Part shown: positions 26,863-36,389 of the stretch, in pieces
Layout: every line of letters begins with the position of its first letter
Position numbering within the stretch: the first letter of the stretch is position 1
The notes under the pieces: generated by a model
The model's input: the letters and a program-made list of their open reading frames with translations, nothing else
Database searches by the model: none
Told to the model about the DNA's origin: nothing
Source of the DNA: an uncultured Bacteroidales bacterium
Lineage (GTDB): Bacteria > Bacteroidota > Bacteroidia > Bacteroidales > Paludibacteraceae
Length of the DNA: 64,000 nt
NCBI GenBank assembly: GCA_902771935.1
Contig: CACXYM010000005.1
Span: 1-64,000 of the forward strand
Direction: 5' to 3'
Made by a program: the position numbers and the translations under genes

Positions 26863-28413
26863 ATGAAAGCATTATTAATGATTCTTGATGGTTGGGGAAT
26901 CGGTCAAAAGACTGCCGCCAATGCCATCTATTCAACTAACACTCCTCACTGGACAGCTTTATTAGACAAGTATCCGCATTCACAACTGCAAGCAAGTGGC
27001 GAAAACGTTGGCCTGCCTGACGGACAAATGGGTAACTCGGAAGTAGGTCACCTTAATATCGGTGCCGGCCGCGTTGTGTATCAAGATTTGGTGAAAATTA
27101 ACCGAGCATGCAAAGATGGTTCGATTCGCCAAAATCCCGAGATTATTTCAGCTTTCAGTCATGCGAAGGAGAGTGGAAAAAAACTCCACATCATGGGTCT
27201 GACATCAAATGGTGGTGTGCATAGCTCTCTTGATCATTTGTTCTTCCTACTCCAAATTGCAAAAGAGTACGGACTTGATGGACGCACATTCGTGCATTGT
27301 TTCATGGATGGTCGTGATACAGACCCGCATTCAGGTATCGGATTTATCGATCAACTTGAAGAACAAATGGAAAAAACTACCGGTGAAATCGCGACAATTC
27401 AAGGACGTTTCTATGCGATGGACCGCGACAAACGTTGGGAGCGCGTTAAAATCGCTTATGACTGTCTTGTGAATGGCAAAGGCGCTAACTTTGAGAATAT
27501 GCACGAAGCCATGCAAGCATCCTACGATGCCGATGTAACGGATGAATTTATCAAACCTATAGTTCATGTCCGTAATGGTCAGCCTCTTGCTAAAATAGAG
27601 GAAGGTGATGTAGTAATCTTCTTTAATTACCGTAATGATCGCGCGCGAGAGATGACTATTGTGCTCACGCAACAAGATATGCCCGACCGGGGTATGATGA
27701 CAATACCAAATTTGGATTATTATTGCATGACGCCTTATGAGTCTACATTCACGGGTTTGCATATCCTTTTCCCGAAAGAGAATGTGCAGAATACACTCGG
27801 TGAAATCGTAGCAAAAGCGGGTATGAAGCAATTGCGTATTGCAGAAACAGAGAAGTTTGCACACGTAACATTCTTCTTCTCCGGTGGACGTGATGCACAG
27901 TTTGAAAACGAAGACCGTATCCTTATTCCTTCACCAAAGGTGGCTACCTACGATTTACAACCGGAGATGTCTGCTCCGGAAGTGGCCGCAGCTTTGAATG
28001 ATGCGTTGGATAGTCAGAAATATGACTGCATTATGCTTAATTTCGCCAACGGTGATATGGTAGGACATACCGGCGTGTATAATTCTATCCAGCAGGCAGT
28101 TGTAACGATTGATATCTGCGTGGATCGCGTTGTTAATGCAGCACGTCGCAACGGATATGAGGTTATCATTATTGCCGACCATGGTAATGCTGATAACGCA
28201 GTTAATCCCGATGGTACTCCAAATACTGCACACTCACTTAATCCTGTTCCGTTTGTTTATATCCCAGCTGACAGTAAGGAAAAGGACGGTAAATTCCCTT
28301 ACACGTGTGAGGATGGAATTCTGGCAGACGTAGCACCATCTATCTGTCATATCTTGGGTATTGAGCAACCGGCAGAAATGACGGGCCATTGTTTGATTCA
28401 TGAAGTGAAGTAG
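26863..28413 (+). CDS. gpmI: 2,3-bisphosphoglycerate-independent phosphoglycerate mutase
   Basis: A 516-residue metalloenzyme interconverting 3- and 2-phosphoglycerate in glycolysis. The N-terminal [10 protein letters not shown] and the phosphoserine loop [20 protein letters not shown] (Ser at about residue 63) are diagnostic. The middle domain contains [15 protein letters not shown] and [14 protein letters not shown], and the metal-binding C-terminal part has [12 protein letters not shown] and IIADHGNAD. The frame is open upstream through the tRNA-Pro, but the ATG at 26863 matches the family start. It is likely cotranscribed with the tRNA and processed from it. Confidence 0.96.
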   Translation: MKALLMILDGWGIGQKTAANAIYSTNTPHWTALLDKYPHSQLQASGENVGLPDGQMGNSEVGHLNIGAGRVVYQDLVKINRACKDGSIRQNPEIISAFSHAKESGKKLHIMGLTSNGGVHSSLDHLFFLLQIAKEYGLDGRTFVHCFMDGRDTDPHSGIGFIDQLEEQMEKTTGEIATIQGRFYAMDRDKRWERVKIAYDCLVNGKGANFENMHEAMQASYDADVTDEFIKPIVHVRNGQPLAKIEEGDVVIFFNYRNDRAREMTIVLTQQDMPDRGMMTIPNLDYYCMTPYESTFTGLHILFPKENVQNTLGEIVAKAGMKQLRIAETEKFAHVTFFFSGGRDAQFENEDRILIPSPKVATYDLQPEMSAPEVAAALNDALDSQKYDCIMLNFANGDMVGHTGVYNSIQQAVVTIDICVDRVVNAARRNGYEVIIIADHGNADNAVNPDGTPNTAHSLNPVPFVYIPADSKEKDGKFPYTCEDGILADVAPSICHILGIEQPAEMTGHCLIHEVK

Positions 28414-28415
28414 GA

Positions 28416-29117
28416 TTATTCCGCAAAGCGTTTAATTAGCATATCAACTAATTCTGGTACACCTTCGGAAGCTTTCTTCCGGAGGTGTTGAATTCTGTTA
28501 CGATAGATGCCAAACTCTGGCATACCAGGATCAACAACGTAAATAGTCGATGAAATCGGAGCATATTGCAATAAACTGGCAGCAGGATACACATTCAAAC
28601 TCGTCCCAACAACAACCAAAATATCTGCCTCAGACGCAATGGCACATGCTTGCGAAAAATACGGCACTCCCTCACCAAAGAAAACGATATAAGGACGTAA
28701 TAATGATCCATCCGGATGACGATCGCCATAATGTTGTTCCCATCCTTGAAGCGGAACGGTGGCCAATTCATCGTTCTCCGAGCGTAATTTCACGATTTCA
28801 CCGTGCAAATGGATAATGTTCTTACTCCCTGCGCGCTCGTGCAAATCGTCTATGTTTTGCGTAATAATTTGGGTCGTCGGAATGGCTTCTTGTAAACGTG
28901 TAATGGCATAATGTGCTGGGTTCGGTTGCGCTGCCAATGTATCGCGTCGGCGAGCATTATAAAAGTCCACACATAGCTGAGGATTGCGTAACCATGCTTC
29001 ATGTGTGCAGACATCTTCAATCCGGTATTTTTCCCATAAACCATCTGAATCACGGAATGTTCCAAGTCCGCTTTCTGCAGAGACTCCTGCGCCGGTAAAG
29101 ACAACAATGTTTTTCAT
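28416..29117 (-). CDS. cobB: Sirtuin-type NAD-dependent protein deacylase without zinc cysteines
   Basis: A 233-residue Sir2-family enzyme that removes acyl groups from lysines with NAD consumption. NAD-binding GAGVSAESGLGTFRD at residues 8-22, catalytic-region TQNIDDLHERAGS and the proton-acceptor His in IIHLHGEIV are present; later VVGTSLNVYPAASLL. The four zinc-binding Cys of classical CobB are missing. The region after HGEIV goes through LRSENDELATVPLQGWEQHYG to LRPYIVFFGE without a CxxC, which is the form I know from other Bacteroidota. The start at 29117 is chosen over an upstream frame extension that would cross the promoter. Confidence 0.9.
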   Translation of the reverse strand: MKNIVVFTGAGVSAESGLGTFRDSDGLWEKYRIEDVCTHEAWLRNPQLCVDFYNARRRDTLAAQPNPAHYAITRLQEAIPTTQIITQNIDDLHERAGSKNIIHLHGEIVKLRSENDELATVPLQGWEQHYGDRHPDGSLLRPYIVFFGEGVPYFSQACAIASEADILVVVGTSLNVYPAASLLQYAPISSTIYVVDPGMPEFGIYRNRIQHLRKKASEGVPELVDMLIKRFAE

Positions 29118-29145
29118 AAGATAACCGATTTTTGAATTATTTTTG

Positions 29146-29195
29146 GCAAAAATACATAAATATTTGCATACATGCAAAAAAAAGTGTACTTTTGC
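29146..29195. promoter_or_regulatory. Overlapping divergent promoters of cobB and tsaB
   Basis: Minus strand TTTG (plus CAAA 29175-29178), 20 bases, TATTTTTGC (plus 29146-29154) for cobB. Plus strand TTTG 29163-29166, 20 bases, TACTTTTGC 29187-29195 for tsaB. The two -33 boxes lie within each other's spacer, so the promoters physically overlap and may compete. Confidence 0.85.
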
Positions 29196-29212
29196 ACGCT
29201 TAATGTGCAAAG

Positions 29213-29920
29213 ATGACAGTTTTAGCAATAGAAACAAGCACCTCCGTTTGTTCGGCTGCATTGTCAATGGACGGACAGACGATAGCCTCTCGTGTTAATC
29301 GAGAGGGAACGAACCATGCGCGGTTGTTGCCTGTTTTTGTTGAGGAATTGTTGGCAGAACTCAATGCGCGGTCGCTGCAACTTGATGCCGTTGCTCTGTC
29401 CGAAGGACCTGGAAGTTATACAGGCCTGCGTATAGGAGCTAGTACGGCAAAAGGGTTGTGTTATGGATTTAATATCCCGCTGGTGCCGATTGCTACAACT
29501 GAAGTGCTTTGTGCTGCAATAATGGCGAAGCATAGCATACAAGAAGGCGATTATCTGTTGCCCATGATCGATGCCAGACGGATGGAAGTATATACAGCTT
29601 TATATCAAGTGCAAAACGGCATCCCTGTCCTGCAAAATAATATAACTGCTAAGGTAATTGAGTCGCCTAAATCGGTGGAATGGGGAGACGGAAAAAACTA
29701 TTATTTCGGCGACGGAGCAGAGAAATGTGTGGCGTTATTTGCTGAAAACGCTGATTTCATCGCGGATATTGTTCCGGATGCGGCAGTGATGGGCCAATTG
29801 GCCGTATCGCATATTAAGGATAAAAAGAATTGTTTGACAGGCACGGATATCGCATACTATGAACCGTTCTATTTGAAAGAGTTCATAGCGGCGCAAAGTC
29901 ATGTGAAAGGGCTTGTGTAA
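29213..29920 (+). CDS. tsaB: tRNA threonylcarbamoyladenosine protein TsaB
   Basis: A 235-residue ASKHA-fold protein that partners with TsaD in making t6A37 on ANN-decoding tRNAs. The N-terminal VLAIETSTSVCSAAL and ALSEGPGSYTGLRIG (about residues 61-75) plus GLCYG are diagnostic. Its stop shares one base with the sprE start (TAATG). It adds to the dense set of tRNA-modification genes in the window. Confidence 0.93.
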   Translation: MTVLAIETSTSVCSAALSMDGQTIASRVNREGTNHARLLPVFVEELLAELNARSLQLDAVALSEGPGSYTGLRIGASTAKGLCYGFNIPLVPIATTEVLCAAIMAKHSIQEGDYLLPMIDARRMEVYTALYQVQNGIPVLQNNITAKVIESPKSVEWGDGKNYYFGDGAEKCVALFAENADFIADIVPDAAVMGQLAVSHIKDKKNCLTGTDIAYYEPFYLKEFIAAQSHVKGLV

Positions 29921-32541
29921 TGTTGAAAGGTGGAAAGAACATAGTAGTTTTGGCATTAGGACTGATGGTCTTGATTGCTTCGGGGTGTTCTACGCAGAAG
30001 AATACCGCGGCTAATCGTTCGTTCCACCAGACAAAAGTGAAATATAACATCTTCTTCAACGGCAATATCGCTTTTGAGGAGGGGCAGCAAGCGACAATTG
30101 CGGCACACGAGGATGATTTCTCAACGGTTATTCCGCTGTATCCGGTAAGCGATCATAAGGCGGCAGAAGCCTCTACGTCACAGATGGATAAGATGATTGA
30201 GAAATGCCGCAAGTGCATTAAATTACATTCGATTAAAGCAAAACCTAAACCTGACCCCAAAAAACGGCAGGATCCAAAATACAAAAAATGGCTTGAGCAA
30301 GAGGAGTTCAACAATCAGATGGATAAAGTATGGATTCGTTTGGGAGAATCGGAGTTTAGTAAGGGAGATTTCCTCGGTTCCATCGGTACTTTTAACTATA
30401 TCATTAAACATTATGATTACGATCCGGATGTGGTGGCTCAAAGTCAACTTTGGGTAGCGCGCGCGTATGCGGAAATGGGGTGGCAGTATGAGGCGGAGGA
30501 CATGATTAATAAAGTGAATGTAGATGCCTTAAGTCGTAAACATTCTTCGCAATATGCTTCCACAAAGGCCGATGTGTTGTTGAAAGGCAAACAGTATCAC
30601 GAGGCTATTCCGTTCATCAAGTTGTCGTTGCCGGATCAGAAACGCCGATTCTATAAACCGCGGTTCCAATATGTCTTAGGACAGATTTATCAGATGGAAG
30701 GACGCAATAAGGATGCTATTGATGCGTACAAGAAGTGTATCAAAATGGTACCACCGCAAGCAATGGAGTTCCATGCGCAAATCAACAAGGCCATTCTGCA
30801 AGGTAAGTCTGCTATTCGTTCCCTGCAGAAGATGACTAAACTCAGCAAGTATAAGGATAAACTGGATAATATTTACGGTGCCATCGGTGATATCTATCTC
30901 GCAAATGGGGATACAGCAAAAGCTGTGGAAAATTACCAACTTGGTATTGATAACGCCACGCAGGCTGGTTCAGCTAAAGCCGCCGTGCTTATCAAGGCAG
31001 GTGATTTGTATTATGCACAGCGTAACTATGAAAAAGCGCAACCGTGCTATCAGGAAGCAATAACTATTATTTCTGCCGATCACGATGATTATGCTCGCTT
31101 GCGCAAGCTGTCTACTACTTTGGACGCGTTGATTGCTGAGTATAACGTGGTTGTGCTACAAGATTCTCTCCAGGCATTGGCCAAACTGTCGCCGGAGGAA
31201 CAACGCAAAGTGGCGGAGCAGATTGTGGCGGACTTGATTGCTGCTGAAGAGAAAGCGGCCGAGGAGGCTCTGATAGCCCAGCGCGAAGCAGAAAACAGTG
31301 GTTTGCAAAGCGTGGATACCCGCAATATGTTAGGTGGTGGAGGAGGCGCTGCGGCTGACTGGTATTTCTACAACGAACAATTGATTCGTTCCGGCAAGCA
31401 ACAATTCGCTAAAAAATGGGGTAACCGTCCGTTAGAAGATAACTGGCGCAGATTGAGTAAAACGGTTATGGCATCGTTTGCAACGGATGACAATAACGAC
31501 GATATGACTCAGGGAAAAGATTCACTTTCCTCCGATTCCACCGCATTAAATGGTCCGAAGTTAGAGACAGATAATCATAAGCCCGAATTCTATTTGCAGC
31601 AGATTCCTAAAACCGAAGAAGACTTGGCTTTATCTGATAGCCTTATTGCGGATGCGCTGTTCAATCTTATCTTTATTTATCAGGATGAGGTAGGAGACCA
31701 GCAATTGGCGGACGAAACATATGCTGAGTTTAAACGTCGTTTCCCGAACGATAAACGGGTAGAGAATATCAACAACCAGCGCAATCCAGATCCGGAGATG
31801 GTGGCTAAGTTGCGCAGAATGATAGCAGAACAGGATTCTGTCTATGAACTGACGTATGATGCGTACAAGCGTAGTGAGTTCGTTACGGTTAAAACGAATA
31901 AAAACTACGCGGAAGAGACGTTCCCGATGTCGCCTTTGATGCCGCGTTTCCTCTTCCTTAATGCTGTCGCAGTTGCGCGCACCGACGGGCAAGACGCGTT
32001 TGTCATTGCGCTAAAGGATATGGTTAACCGCTATCCCGAAAATGAACTCAGCGCAATGGCTAAAGATATGTTGGCGATGATGGGGCAGGGAATGGAAAGT
32101 CAGAAAGGCGACATGAAGTCCGACTTGGACCAATTGCGTTCGGAAGCTGAGGACGAATCGCCGGAAGCAGATGAAACAATTGCTTTCTCATCCAATCGTA
32201 ATACGCAAAGTCTTATCTTGTTCGAGTTACCTGATGCCGATGAAACCAAACTGAATAAATTGCTTTATGAAGTGGCTTTGTTCAACTTCTCACAGTTCTT
32301 GATTCGCGACTTCGATTTGCAAAAAATGCCGGTTTGGGCGGATGGCTGTGCATTGCGTATCTCCGGCTTCGAAAGTCTCGATGAAACCGCCTGGTATTTA
32401 GGACTCGTTGATAAAAATGAAGACTTGAGTCGTCTAATCGGCAAGGAACATATCACTACACTTTGTATAACTGAAGAAAACTACCAACTCATACCTGGAA
32501 AATTAAGTATTGAAGACTACAAAACATTTATAAACAAATAA
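29920..32541 (+). CDS. sprE: T9SS / gliding lipoprotein SprE (PorW), TPR protein
   Basis: An 873-residue lipoprotein with lipobox LIASGC (Cys23), followed by KVKYNIFFNGNIAFEEGQQ, a segment typical of SprE/PorW. Tetratricopeptide repeats occupy about residues 130-400 (for example FNYIIKHYDYDPDVVAQSQLWVAR in the first and AIGDIYLANGDTAKAVENYQ later). An Ala/Glu-rich coil lies at about 420-450, and the C-terminal half is acidic. The family is required for type IX secretion, linking outer-membrane components to the motor. Length matches Flavobacterium SprE (about 870). It is in an operon with tsaB and followed after 12 bases by pnuC. Confidence 0.88.
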   Translation: MLKGGKNIVVLALGLMVLIASGCSTQKNTAANRSFHQTKVKYNIFFNGNIAFEEGQQATIAAHEDDFSTVIPLYPVSDHKAAEASTSQMDKMIEKCRKCIKLHSIKAKPKPDPKKRQDPKYKKWLEQEEFNNQMDKVWIRLGESEFSKGDFLGSIGTFNYIIKHYDYDPDVVAQSQLWVARAYAEMGWQYEAEDMINKVNVDALSRKHSSQYASTKADVLLKGKQYHEAIPFIKLSLPDQKRRFYKPRFQYVLGQIYQMEGRNKDAIDAYKKCIKMVPPQAMEFHAQINKAILQGKSAIRSLQKMTKLSKYKDKLDNIYGAIGDIYLANGDTAKAVENYQLGIDNATQAGSAKAAVLIKAGDLYYAQRNYEKAQPCYQEAITIISADHDDYARLRKLSTTLDALIAEYNVVVLQDSLQALAKLSPEEQRKVAEQIVADLIAAEEKAAEEALIAQREAENSGLQSVDTRNMLGGGGGAAADWYFYNEQLIRSGKQQFAKKWGNRPLEDNWRRLSKTVMASFATDDNNDDMTQGKDSLSSDSTALNGPKLETDNHKPEFYLQQIPKTEEDLALSDSLIADALFNLIFIYQDEVGDQQLADETYAEFKRRFPNDKRVENINNQRNPDPEMVAKLRRMIAEQDSVYELTYDAYKRSEFVTVKTNKNYAEETFPMSPLMPRFLFLNAVAVARTDGQDAFVIALKDMVNRYPENELSAMAKDMLAMMGQGMESQKGDMKSDLDQLRSEAEDESPEADETIAFSSNRNTQSLILFELPDADETKLNKLLYEVALFNFSQFLIRDFDLQKMPVWADGCALRISGFESLDETAWYLGLVDKNEDLSRLIGKEHITTLCITEENYQLIPGKLSIEDYKTFINK

Positions 32542-32553
32542 AATTTTACAACC

Positions 32554-33306
32554 ATGAAAAATGCTCACCTTTGGCGCGCTTTAGGGCGTAACACACTTAT
32601 CTCCGTACTTCTTTTCGGAGCACTACTCGGTCTCTTATGGCTGACTGAACTACTTTTCCCGAGTCTCAACTTACTCAAATGGCAGGACGCGGCATGGGTA
32701 GTGGGGATTCCCGCTTCTGTTATTGGAGTCGCGTATATCTTGACTATCCGTGACCCGCATAACTTCACCGGATTTTTTGCTGGTATCCTAATGTCTATCC
32801 TCTTGGGAGTGCAGTTTATCTTAGAGGGAAGTTATGACTGTACATTCCTGTATTTCTGCATCTTCGTCCCGTTCCAAATGATGTCCATCTATAAATGGAG
32901 TCGCAACAAAAACGATGGCGGCGCAAGTTTTGAGCCGAAATTCCTGGAAACAATTCGTATGTGGATGTCGGTGGCAATCTGCTTATCTATCACCATCGGA
33001 GACTATCTGCTCCAAACCTTTGCTATTATGCATGACGGCTTATGGGATAGTTGGGCTATTAAACTATTCAATGGATTGATGATTGCCTCATCTTTCTTAG
33101 CTAACTATTGGCTTATTTATCGCAAAAACGATGCGTGGATCTACTGGTTTATTTATAGTGTAGCGGGAATTGGCCTCTTCATCATTTTAGGCAATGCTTT
33201 CTCAATCGTACTCTTCATCTTCTTCCTTGTTATCAACTCCATGGCGGGTATAGCATGGATTAAAAACACCAAGCACGAAAACCTCGGATGGGTTATAGGA
33301 AAGTAG
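32554..33306 (+). CDS. pnuC: Nicotinamide riboside transporter, PnuC family
   Basis: A 250-residue inner-membrane protein with about seven hydrophobic segments. The PnuC-type motif FVPFQMMSIYKWSRNK is at about residues 107-122, and further aromatic-rich TM segments (AWIYWFIYSVAGIGLF) follow. It should take up nicotinamide riboside for NAD synthesis. No NAD- or TPP-type riboswitch fits in the 12 bases upstream; it is read from the tsaB/sprE operon. nadB and cobB in the same window also concern NAD metabolism. Confidence 0.85.
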   Translation: MKNAHLWRALGRNTLISVLLFGALLGLLWLTELLFPSLNLLKWQDAAWVVGIPASVIGVAYILTIRDPHNFTGFFAGILMSILLGVQFILEGSYDCTFLYFCIFVPFQMMSIYKWSRNKNDGGASFEPKFLETIRMWMSVAICLSITIGDYLLQTFAIMHDGLWDSWAIKLFNGLMIASSFLANYWLIYRKNDAWIYWFIYSVAGIGLFIILGNAFSIVLFIFFLVINSMAGIAWIKNTKHENLGWVIGK

Positions 33307-33328
33307 CAGAAACATACCACCTAACAAA

Positions 33329-33462
33329 GGGTGATTAAAGGGTGATTAAAAGGTGATTAAAGGGTGATTAGCCTGATCCTCGGCTGATCTTACCATCACC
33401 GCCCAATACGAGGAGATAACTGCTATCGACGAAGTAACGAGCACTAAGTCTGCTACTATGTA
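33329..33462. repeat. 11-bp tandem repeat (GGTGATTAAAG type), decaying downstream
   Basis: Four good units GGTGATTAAAG, GGTGATTAAAA, GGTGATTAAAG, GGTGATTAGCC occupy 33329-33372. They are followed in the same phase by TGATCCTCGGC and TGATCTTACCA (33373-33394) and then by weaker 11-base steps to about 33462. The unit is the reverse complement of that at 7753. It fills the space between pnuC and the convergent AraC gene. Confidence 0.85.
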
Positions 33463-33464
33463 AT

Positions 33465-34331
33465 TTATCTGGCGTTGTGCTGACGGAACTCACGAGGAGA
33501 TAAATTCTCTATATTGCGGAAGAAACGCGTGAATGATGCTTGTTCTTGGAAACCAAGCATCTGGCTGATTGCCTGAACGCTCAAGTCCTTACGTGAGATA
33601 AGTAATAATTTTGCCTTGGCTATGATATATTGGTCTATCCACGCATTGGCACCACATCCGGTAGCATCGTGAATAAGTTTGGACATATATTTGGGCGTGA
33701 GACATAGTTTCTCAGCGTAGAAATTGACTTTATGCTCTTTGACATAATGCTCAGCGAGTAAATCCATAAATTTAATGAATACATGCGAGCCGCGTAAAGA
33801 TGTATCCATATCGGATTTCTTCGCGTCACGAAATGCATTGAGGAACTCAAAGAAAATGTGTATAGTGTTGCATAGTGCTTCATGCCGATGAGGAAGATCT
33901 GGCTCTTTCTGCTTCAAAATAGCATCCATGAGTGATATGACCAATAACAACTGCTGGATTTGCGGCTCATTCAAAATTGTGGTTGGCTTAACATGATATT
34001 CTTGAAATCTATATCCGAATGCTGTAAGCCGTGCATCTTCAATGAGTTTATCACCGAAGATGACAAGAGTCGCTGTAAAATCATCGCTGGTAGGCAAACC
34101 ACTAATAATATGTTTTCCGGAGAAGATTGCAATATTGTCCTTCTCAAGATGTAAATTGCAGTGGTCGAAAGTGACATCCGCATCTCCGCCATGAACAATC
34201 ACTATCACCGTTTTGGGTAAAGTTACTGTATGAACGGTTGGAAAATGGTGCACGTCCCGTAAAATGACGGCATCATTTGTCTCGATTTGCTGCACCTGTT
34301 GCTCAACAAGTTGGGGGTCAAGTGTAGTCAT
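33465..34331 (-). CDS. AraC family transcriptional regulator
   Basis: A 288-residue protein with an N-terminal cupin-like domain (TVIVIVHGGDADVTFDHCNL, DNIAIFSGKHIISG) and a C-terminal AraC DNA-binding domain. In that domain LCLTPKYMSKLIHDATG is the first HTH and VQAISQMLGFQEQASFTRFF, then LSPREFRQHN, the second. It lies 33 bases downstream of queE on the same strand without an obvious promoter, so it may be the last gene of the queuosine operon. A regulatory link to queuosine is not shown. The effector is unknown. Confidence 0.88.
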   Translation of the reverse strand: MTTLDPQLVEQQVQQIETNDAVILRDVHHFPTVHTVTLPKTVIVIVHGGDADVTFDHCNLHLEKDNIAIFSGKHIISGLPTSDDFTATLVIFGDKLIEDARLTAFGYRFQEYHVKPTTILNEPQIQQLLLVISLMDAILKQKEPDLPHRHEALCNTIHIFFEFLNAFRDAKKSDMDTSLRGSHVFIKFMDLLAEHYVKEHKVNFYAEKLCLTPKYMSKLIHDATGCGANAWIDQYIIAKAKLLLISRKDLSVQAISQMLGFQEQASFTRFFRNIENLSPREFRQHNAR

Positions 34332-34364
34332 AATTCTAAAATTTAGTATTATTGTGTTATTTTT

Positions 34365-34931
34365 TTATCTTAATCCTATCAGTTTATGAGTCTGTACACT
34401 TAGTCTCCACGTGGGATGTTCTAAGATATACTGTATCACCTTTTGTGTGTTTGTTTGTTCTCCCCTTGCTAATGGCTGAAGAAGCCAGTTCTCTGTCTCA
34501 ATATCGGCTTTCCAGTGCTCAGGATTGATGCCGGTGTAAACGACTTTCACTTCGTCGGCATGACGTAGGCGCAACGTGCTTCCCTCTTTGGGAGAACAAG
34601 TAATCCAGTCTATGCCACTGGGCAATTCCCGTGTTCCGTTGGTTTCTATCGCTACCTTATATCCCGCTTGGTGAAGTGCTTGCAATAATGCTTCATCTAC
34701 TTGCAAAGATGGCTCTCCTCCTGTGAGGATAACATAGCATGTCTCTTTTTGTAAACGTCGCACTTCAGCAACAATATCTTCTGCCGTACGCTCTTCATAA
34801 GTGCTGAAATCGGTATCGCACCACGGACAACGTAGGTTACATCCGCTGAAACGTACAAAAACAGCAGGTATGCCTGTGTGGCATCCTTCACCTTGCAAAC
34901 TATAGAATATCTCTCGTATCTTATAACTCAT
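34365..34931 (-). CDS. queE: 7-carboxy-7-deazaguanine synthase QueE
   Basis: A 188-residue radical SAM enzyme that converts 6-carboxytetrahydropterin to 7-carboxy-7-deazaguanine. The cluster motif is CNLRCPWCDTDF (CxxxCxxC), preceded by EIFYSLQGEGCHTGIPAVFVRF; the glycine-rich VILTGGEPSLQ follows. The start at 34931 (MSYKIREIFYSLQGEG) overlaps the queD stop by 11 bases and is chosen over an upstream Met inside queD. Third step of the preQ0 pathway encoded here. Confidence 0.94.
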   Translation of the reverse strand: MSYKIREIFYSLQGEGCHTGIPAVFVRFSGCNLRCPWCDTDFSTYEERTAEDIVAEVRRLQKETCYVILTGGEPSLQVDEALLQALHQAGYKVAIETNGTRELPSGIDWITCSPKEGSTLRLRHADEVKVVYTGINPEHWKADIETENWLLQPLARGEQTNTQKVIQYILEHPTWRLSVQTHKLIGLR

Positions 34932-35250
34932 AGATAGCGATGTTGCCTTCGGACTCTTGAACACTTACTTTGTAACAGTTGTCAATGTGGTCGCAAATCC
35001 ATTTGGCGATATTCTCAGCGGAAGGGTTGACATCCAGCACATCGTTGATATACTTGTGGTCAAACGTGTCTTTTACCACACGCTTGATGTGGGTGAAGTC
35101 TACTACCATTCCGTCCTGATTAAGTGTTTCTGATTTGCAGTAAACAACAATAATCCAATTGTGACCATGCAGTGCTTCACACTTACTCTCATAACTCAAA
35201 TGAAGGTTATGTGCTGCTGAAATCTCTATCGTTTTTTGTATGTAATACAT
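34921..35250 (-). CDS. queD: 6-carboxytetrahydropterin synthase QueD
   Basis: A 109-residue PTPS-family enzyme making 6-carboxytetrahydropterin from dihydroneopterin triphosphate. The zinc ligands are in FSAAHNL-like ISAAHNLHL and CEALHGHNW; VVDFTHIKRVV and DHKYIND are also conserved. The start at 35250 ([14 protein letters not shown]) lies inside the end of queC, overlapping by 25 bases; the longer frame start would lie even deeper in queC. Confidence 0.94.
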   Translation of the reverse strand: MYYIQKTIEISAAHNLHLSYESKCEALHGHNWIIVVYCKSETLNQDGMVVDFTHIKRVVKDTFDHKYINDVLDVNPSAENIAKWICDHIDNCYKVSVQESEGNIAIYEL

Positions 35251-35870
35251 GCTTCTTTTAATGCTTCTTCGCGCTCTCGACAGGTGCCGCATACGCCGCA
35301 AGGCTTATCGCCTCCTTTGTAACAAGACCATGTCTCATCATAGTTAATTCCTAATTGTAGTCCGTGTCGCGCAATCTCTGCTTTGCTGATATTGGTGTAC
35401 GGCGTGAGTAGTCTGACATTGTTCCATGTTCCGGCACAAACGGCTTGGTCCATCGCATTCACGAAATCCGGTCTGCAGTCCGGATAGATGGCGTGATCGC
35501 CGCCGTGATTGGCTAACATGATATATTGCAGCCCTCTGTTTTCAGCCATTCCAGCCGCTATGGCTAACATAATGCCATTGCGGAAAGGAACAACTGTAGA
35601 CTTCATGTTGTCTTCATCGTAGTTACCTTCAGGTATTGCCTCACTGCCCGAAAGTAAGGACGAATTGAAGTGCTCCTTGATAAAGCCGAGTGGGATAATA
35701 ATATGCTCTATCCCGAGGCGTTGGCAATGCAGTTTGGCAAATGCCAGTTCCTTGTCATTATGATTGCTTCCGTAGTGGAATGATAGCGCTAAGGCGATGC
35801 GTTCTTGATATTCGTAAAGCATCGTAGTTGAGTCCATTCCGCCTGAGAATACTAACAGACTATCTTTCAT
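35226..35870 (-). CDS. queC: 7-cyano-7-deazaguanine synthase QueC
   Basis: A 214-residue ATP-dependent enzyme that turns 7-carboxy-7-deazaguanine into preQ0. The PP-loop is [15 protein letters not shown] at residues 7-21 and the C-terminal zinc site is [15 protein letters not shown]. The start overlaps the end of queF by 11 bases. Position 3-5 of the motif reads SGGMDS, as in the family. Confidence 0.95.
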   Translation of the reverse strand: MKDSLLVFSGGMDSTTMLYEYQERIALALSFHYGSNHNDKELAFAKLHCQRLGIEHIIIPLGFIKEHFNSSLLSGSEAIPEGNYDEDNMKSTVVPFRNGIMLAIAAGMAENRGLQYIMLANHGGDHAIYPDCRPDFVNAMDQAVCAGTWNNVRLLTPYTNISKAEIARHGLQLGINYDETWSCYKGGDKPCGVCGTCREREEALKEACITYKKR

Positions 35871-36336
35871 GCTTGTCTTTGAATTGCTCTAATAGTCGTT
35901 GCTGGCGTAATTGTTGGTGATCTGCGTCGCCGTAATTGGCGAAGGGATAGATGCAAATTCCACCGCGCGGTTTAAAGTAACCGGTCACTTCAATGTATTT
36001 AGGGTCCATGGCCTTAATCAAATCCTTCATGATGATGTTGATGCAGTCTTCGTGAAAATCACCATGATTACGGAAAGAAAATAGATACAGCTTGAGAGAC
36101 TTACTCTCGACCATGCGCTCACGGGGAATGTAGGAAACGTAAATGTGTCCGAAATCAGGTTGGCCGGTCATGGGGCATAAGGAAGTAAATTCCGGACAAT
36201 CAAATGTAACGAGGTATTCGTTATCGGGATGTTTGTTGATAAATGTTTCAATTAATCCTGGATTATAGTCCGAGGAATAATCATTGTGCTTGTTGCCAAG
36301 AAGGGTTAAACCTTCCAATTCGTTTTCATTTCTCAT
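35860..36336 (-). CDS. queF: preQ0 reductase QueF (NADPH-dependent)
   Basis: A 158-residue unimodular QueF that reduces preQ0 to preQ1. The catalytic Cys is in [11 protein letters not shown], the NADPH-binding [20 protein letters not shown] motif is complete and the C-terminal [14 protein letters not shown] is typical. First gene of queF-queC-queD-queE. The ATG at 36336 is chosen because the longer frame would run through the leader hairpin. The leader is discussed separately as a possible preQ1 sensor. Confidence 0.94.
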   Translation of the reverse strand: MRNENELEGLTLLGNKHNDYSSDYNPGLIETFINKHPDNEYLVTFDCPEFTSLCPMTGQPDFGHIYVSYIPRERMVESKSLKLYLFSFRNHGDFHEDCINIIMKDLIKAMDPKYIEVTGYFKPRGGICIYPFANYGDADHQQLRQQRLLEQFKDKHER

Positions 36337-36377
36337 TATTGTTTTCAGTTTTTTATGGAGGAAAAACAGTAGCTCCA
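36334..36377 (-). promoter_or_regulatory. Candidate preQ1-I-like leader element of queF
   Basis: On the minus strand a 5-bp stem UGGAG/CUCCA (plus 36373-36377 and 36356-36360) encloses a 12-base loop CUACUGUUUUUC. It is followed by the A-rich tail UAAAAAACUGAAAAC, which runs to the queF start codon. Stem length, loop length and tail match the preQ1-I layout. The canonical pseudoknot pairing between loop and tail is not present in its usual form; GAAAA in the tail could pair with UUUUC in the loop. Inference only. Confidence 0.35.
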
Positions 36378-36389
36378 ATTGTTTAGGTC

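Noticed and set aside
28416-29117. Loss of zinc cysteines in the sirtuin as a sign of an inactive enzyme
   Set aside because: The NAD-binding and catalytic His regions are intact, and I know the same Cys-less form from other Bacteroidota, so it is probably a normal subtype.
32542-32553. NAD- or TPP-type riboswitch before pnuC
   Set aside because: Only 12 bases separate sprE and pnuC, too little for any known aptamer.
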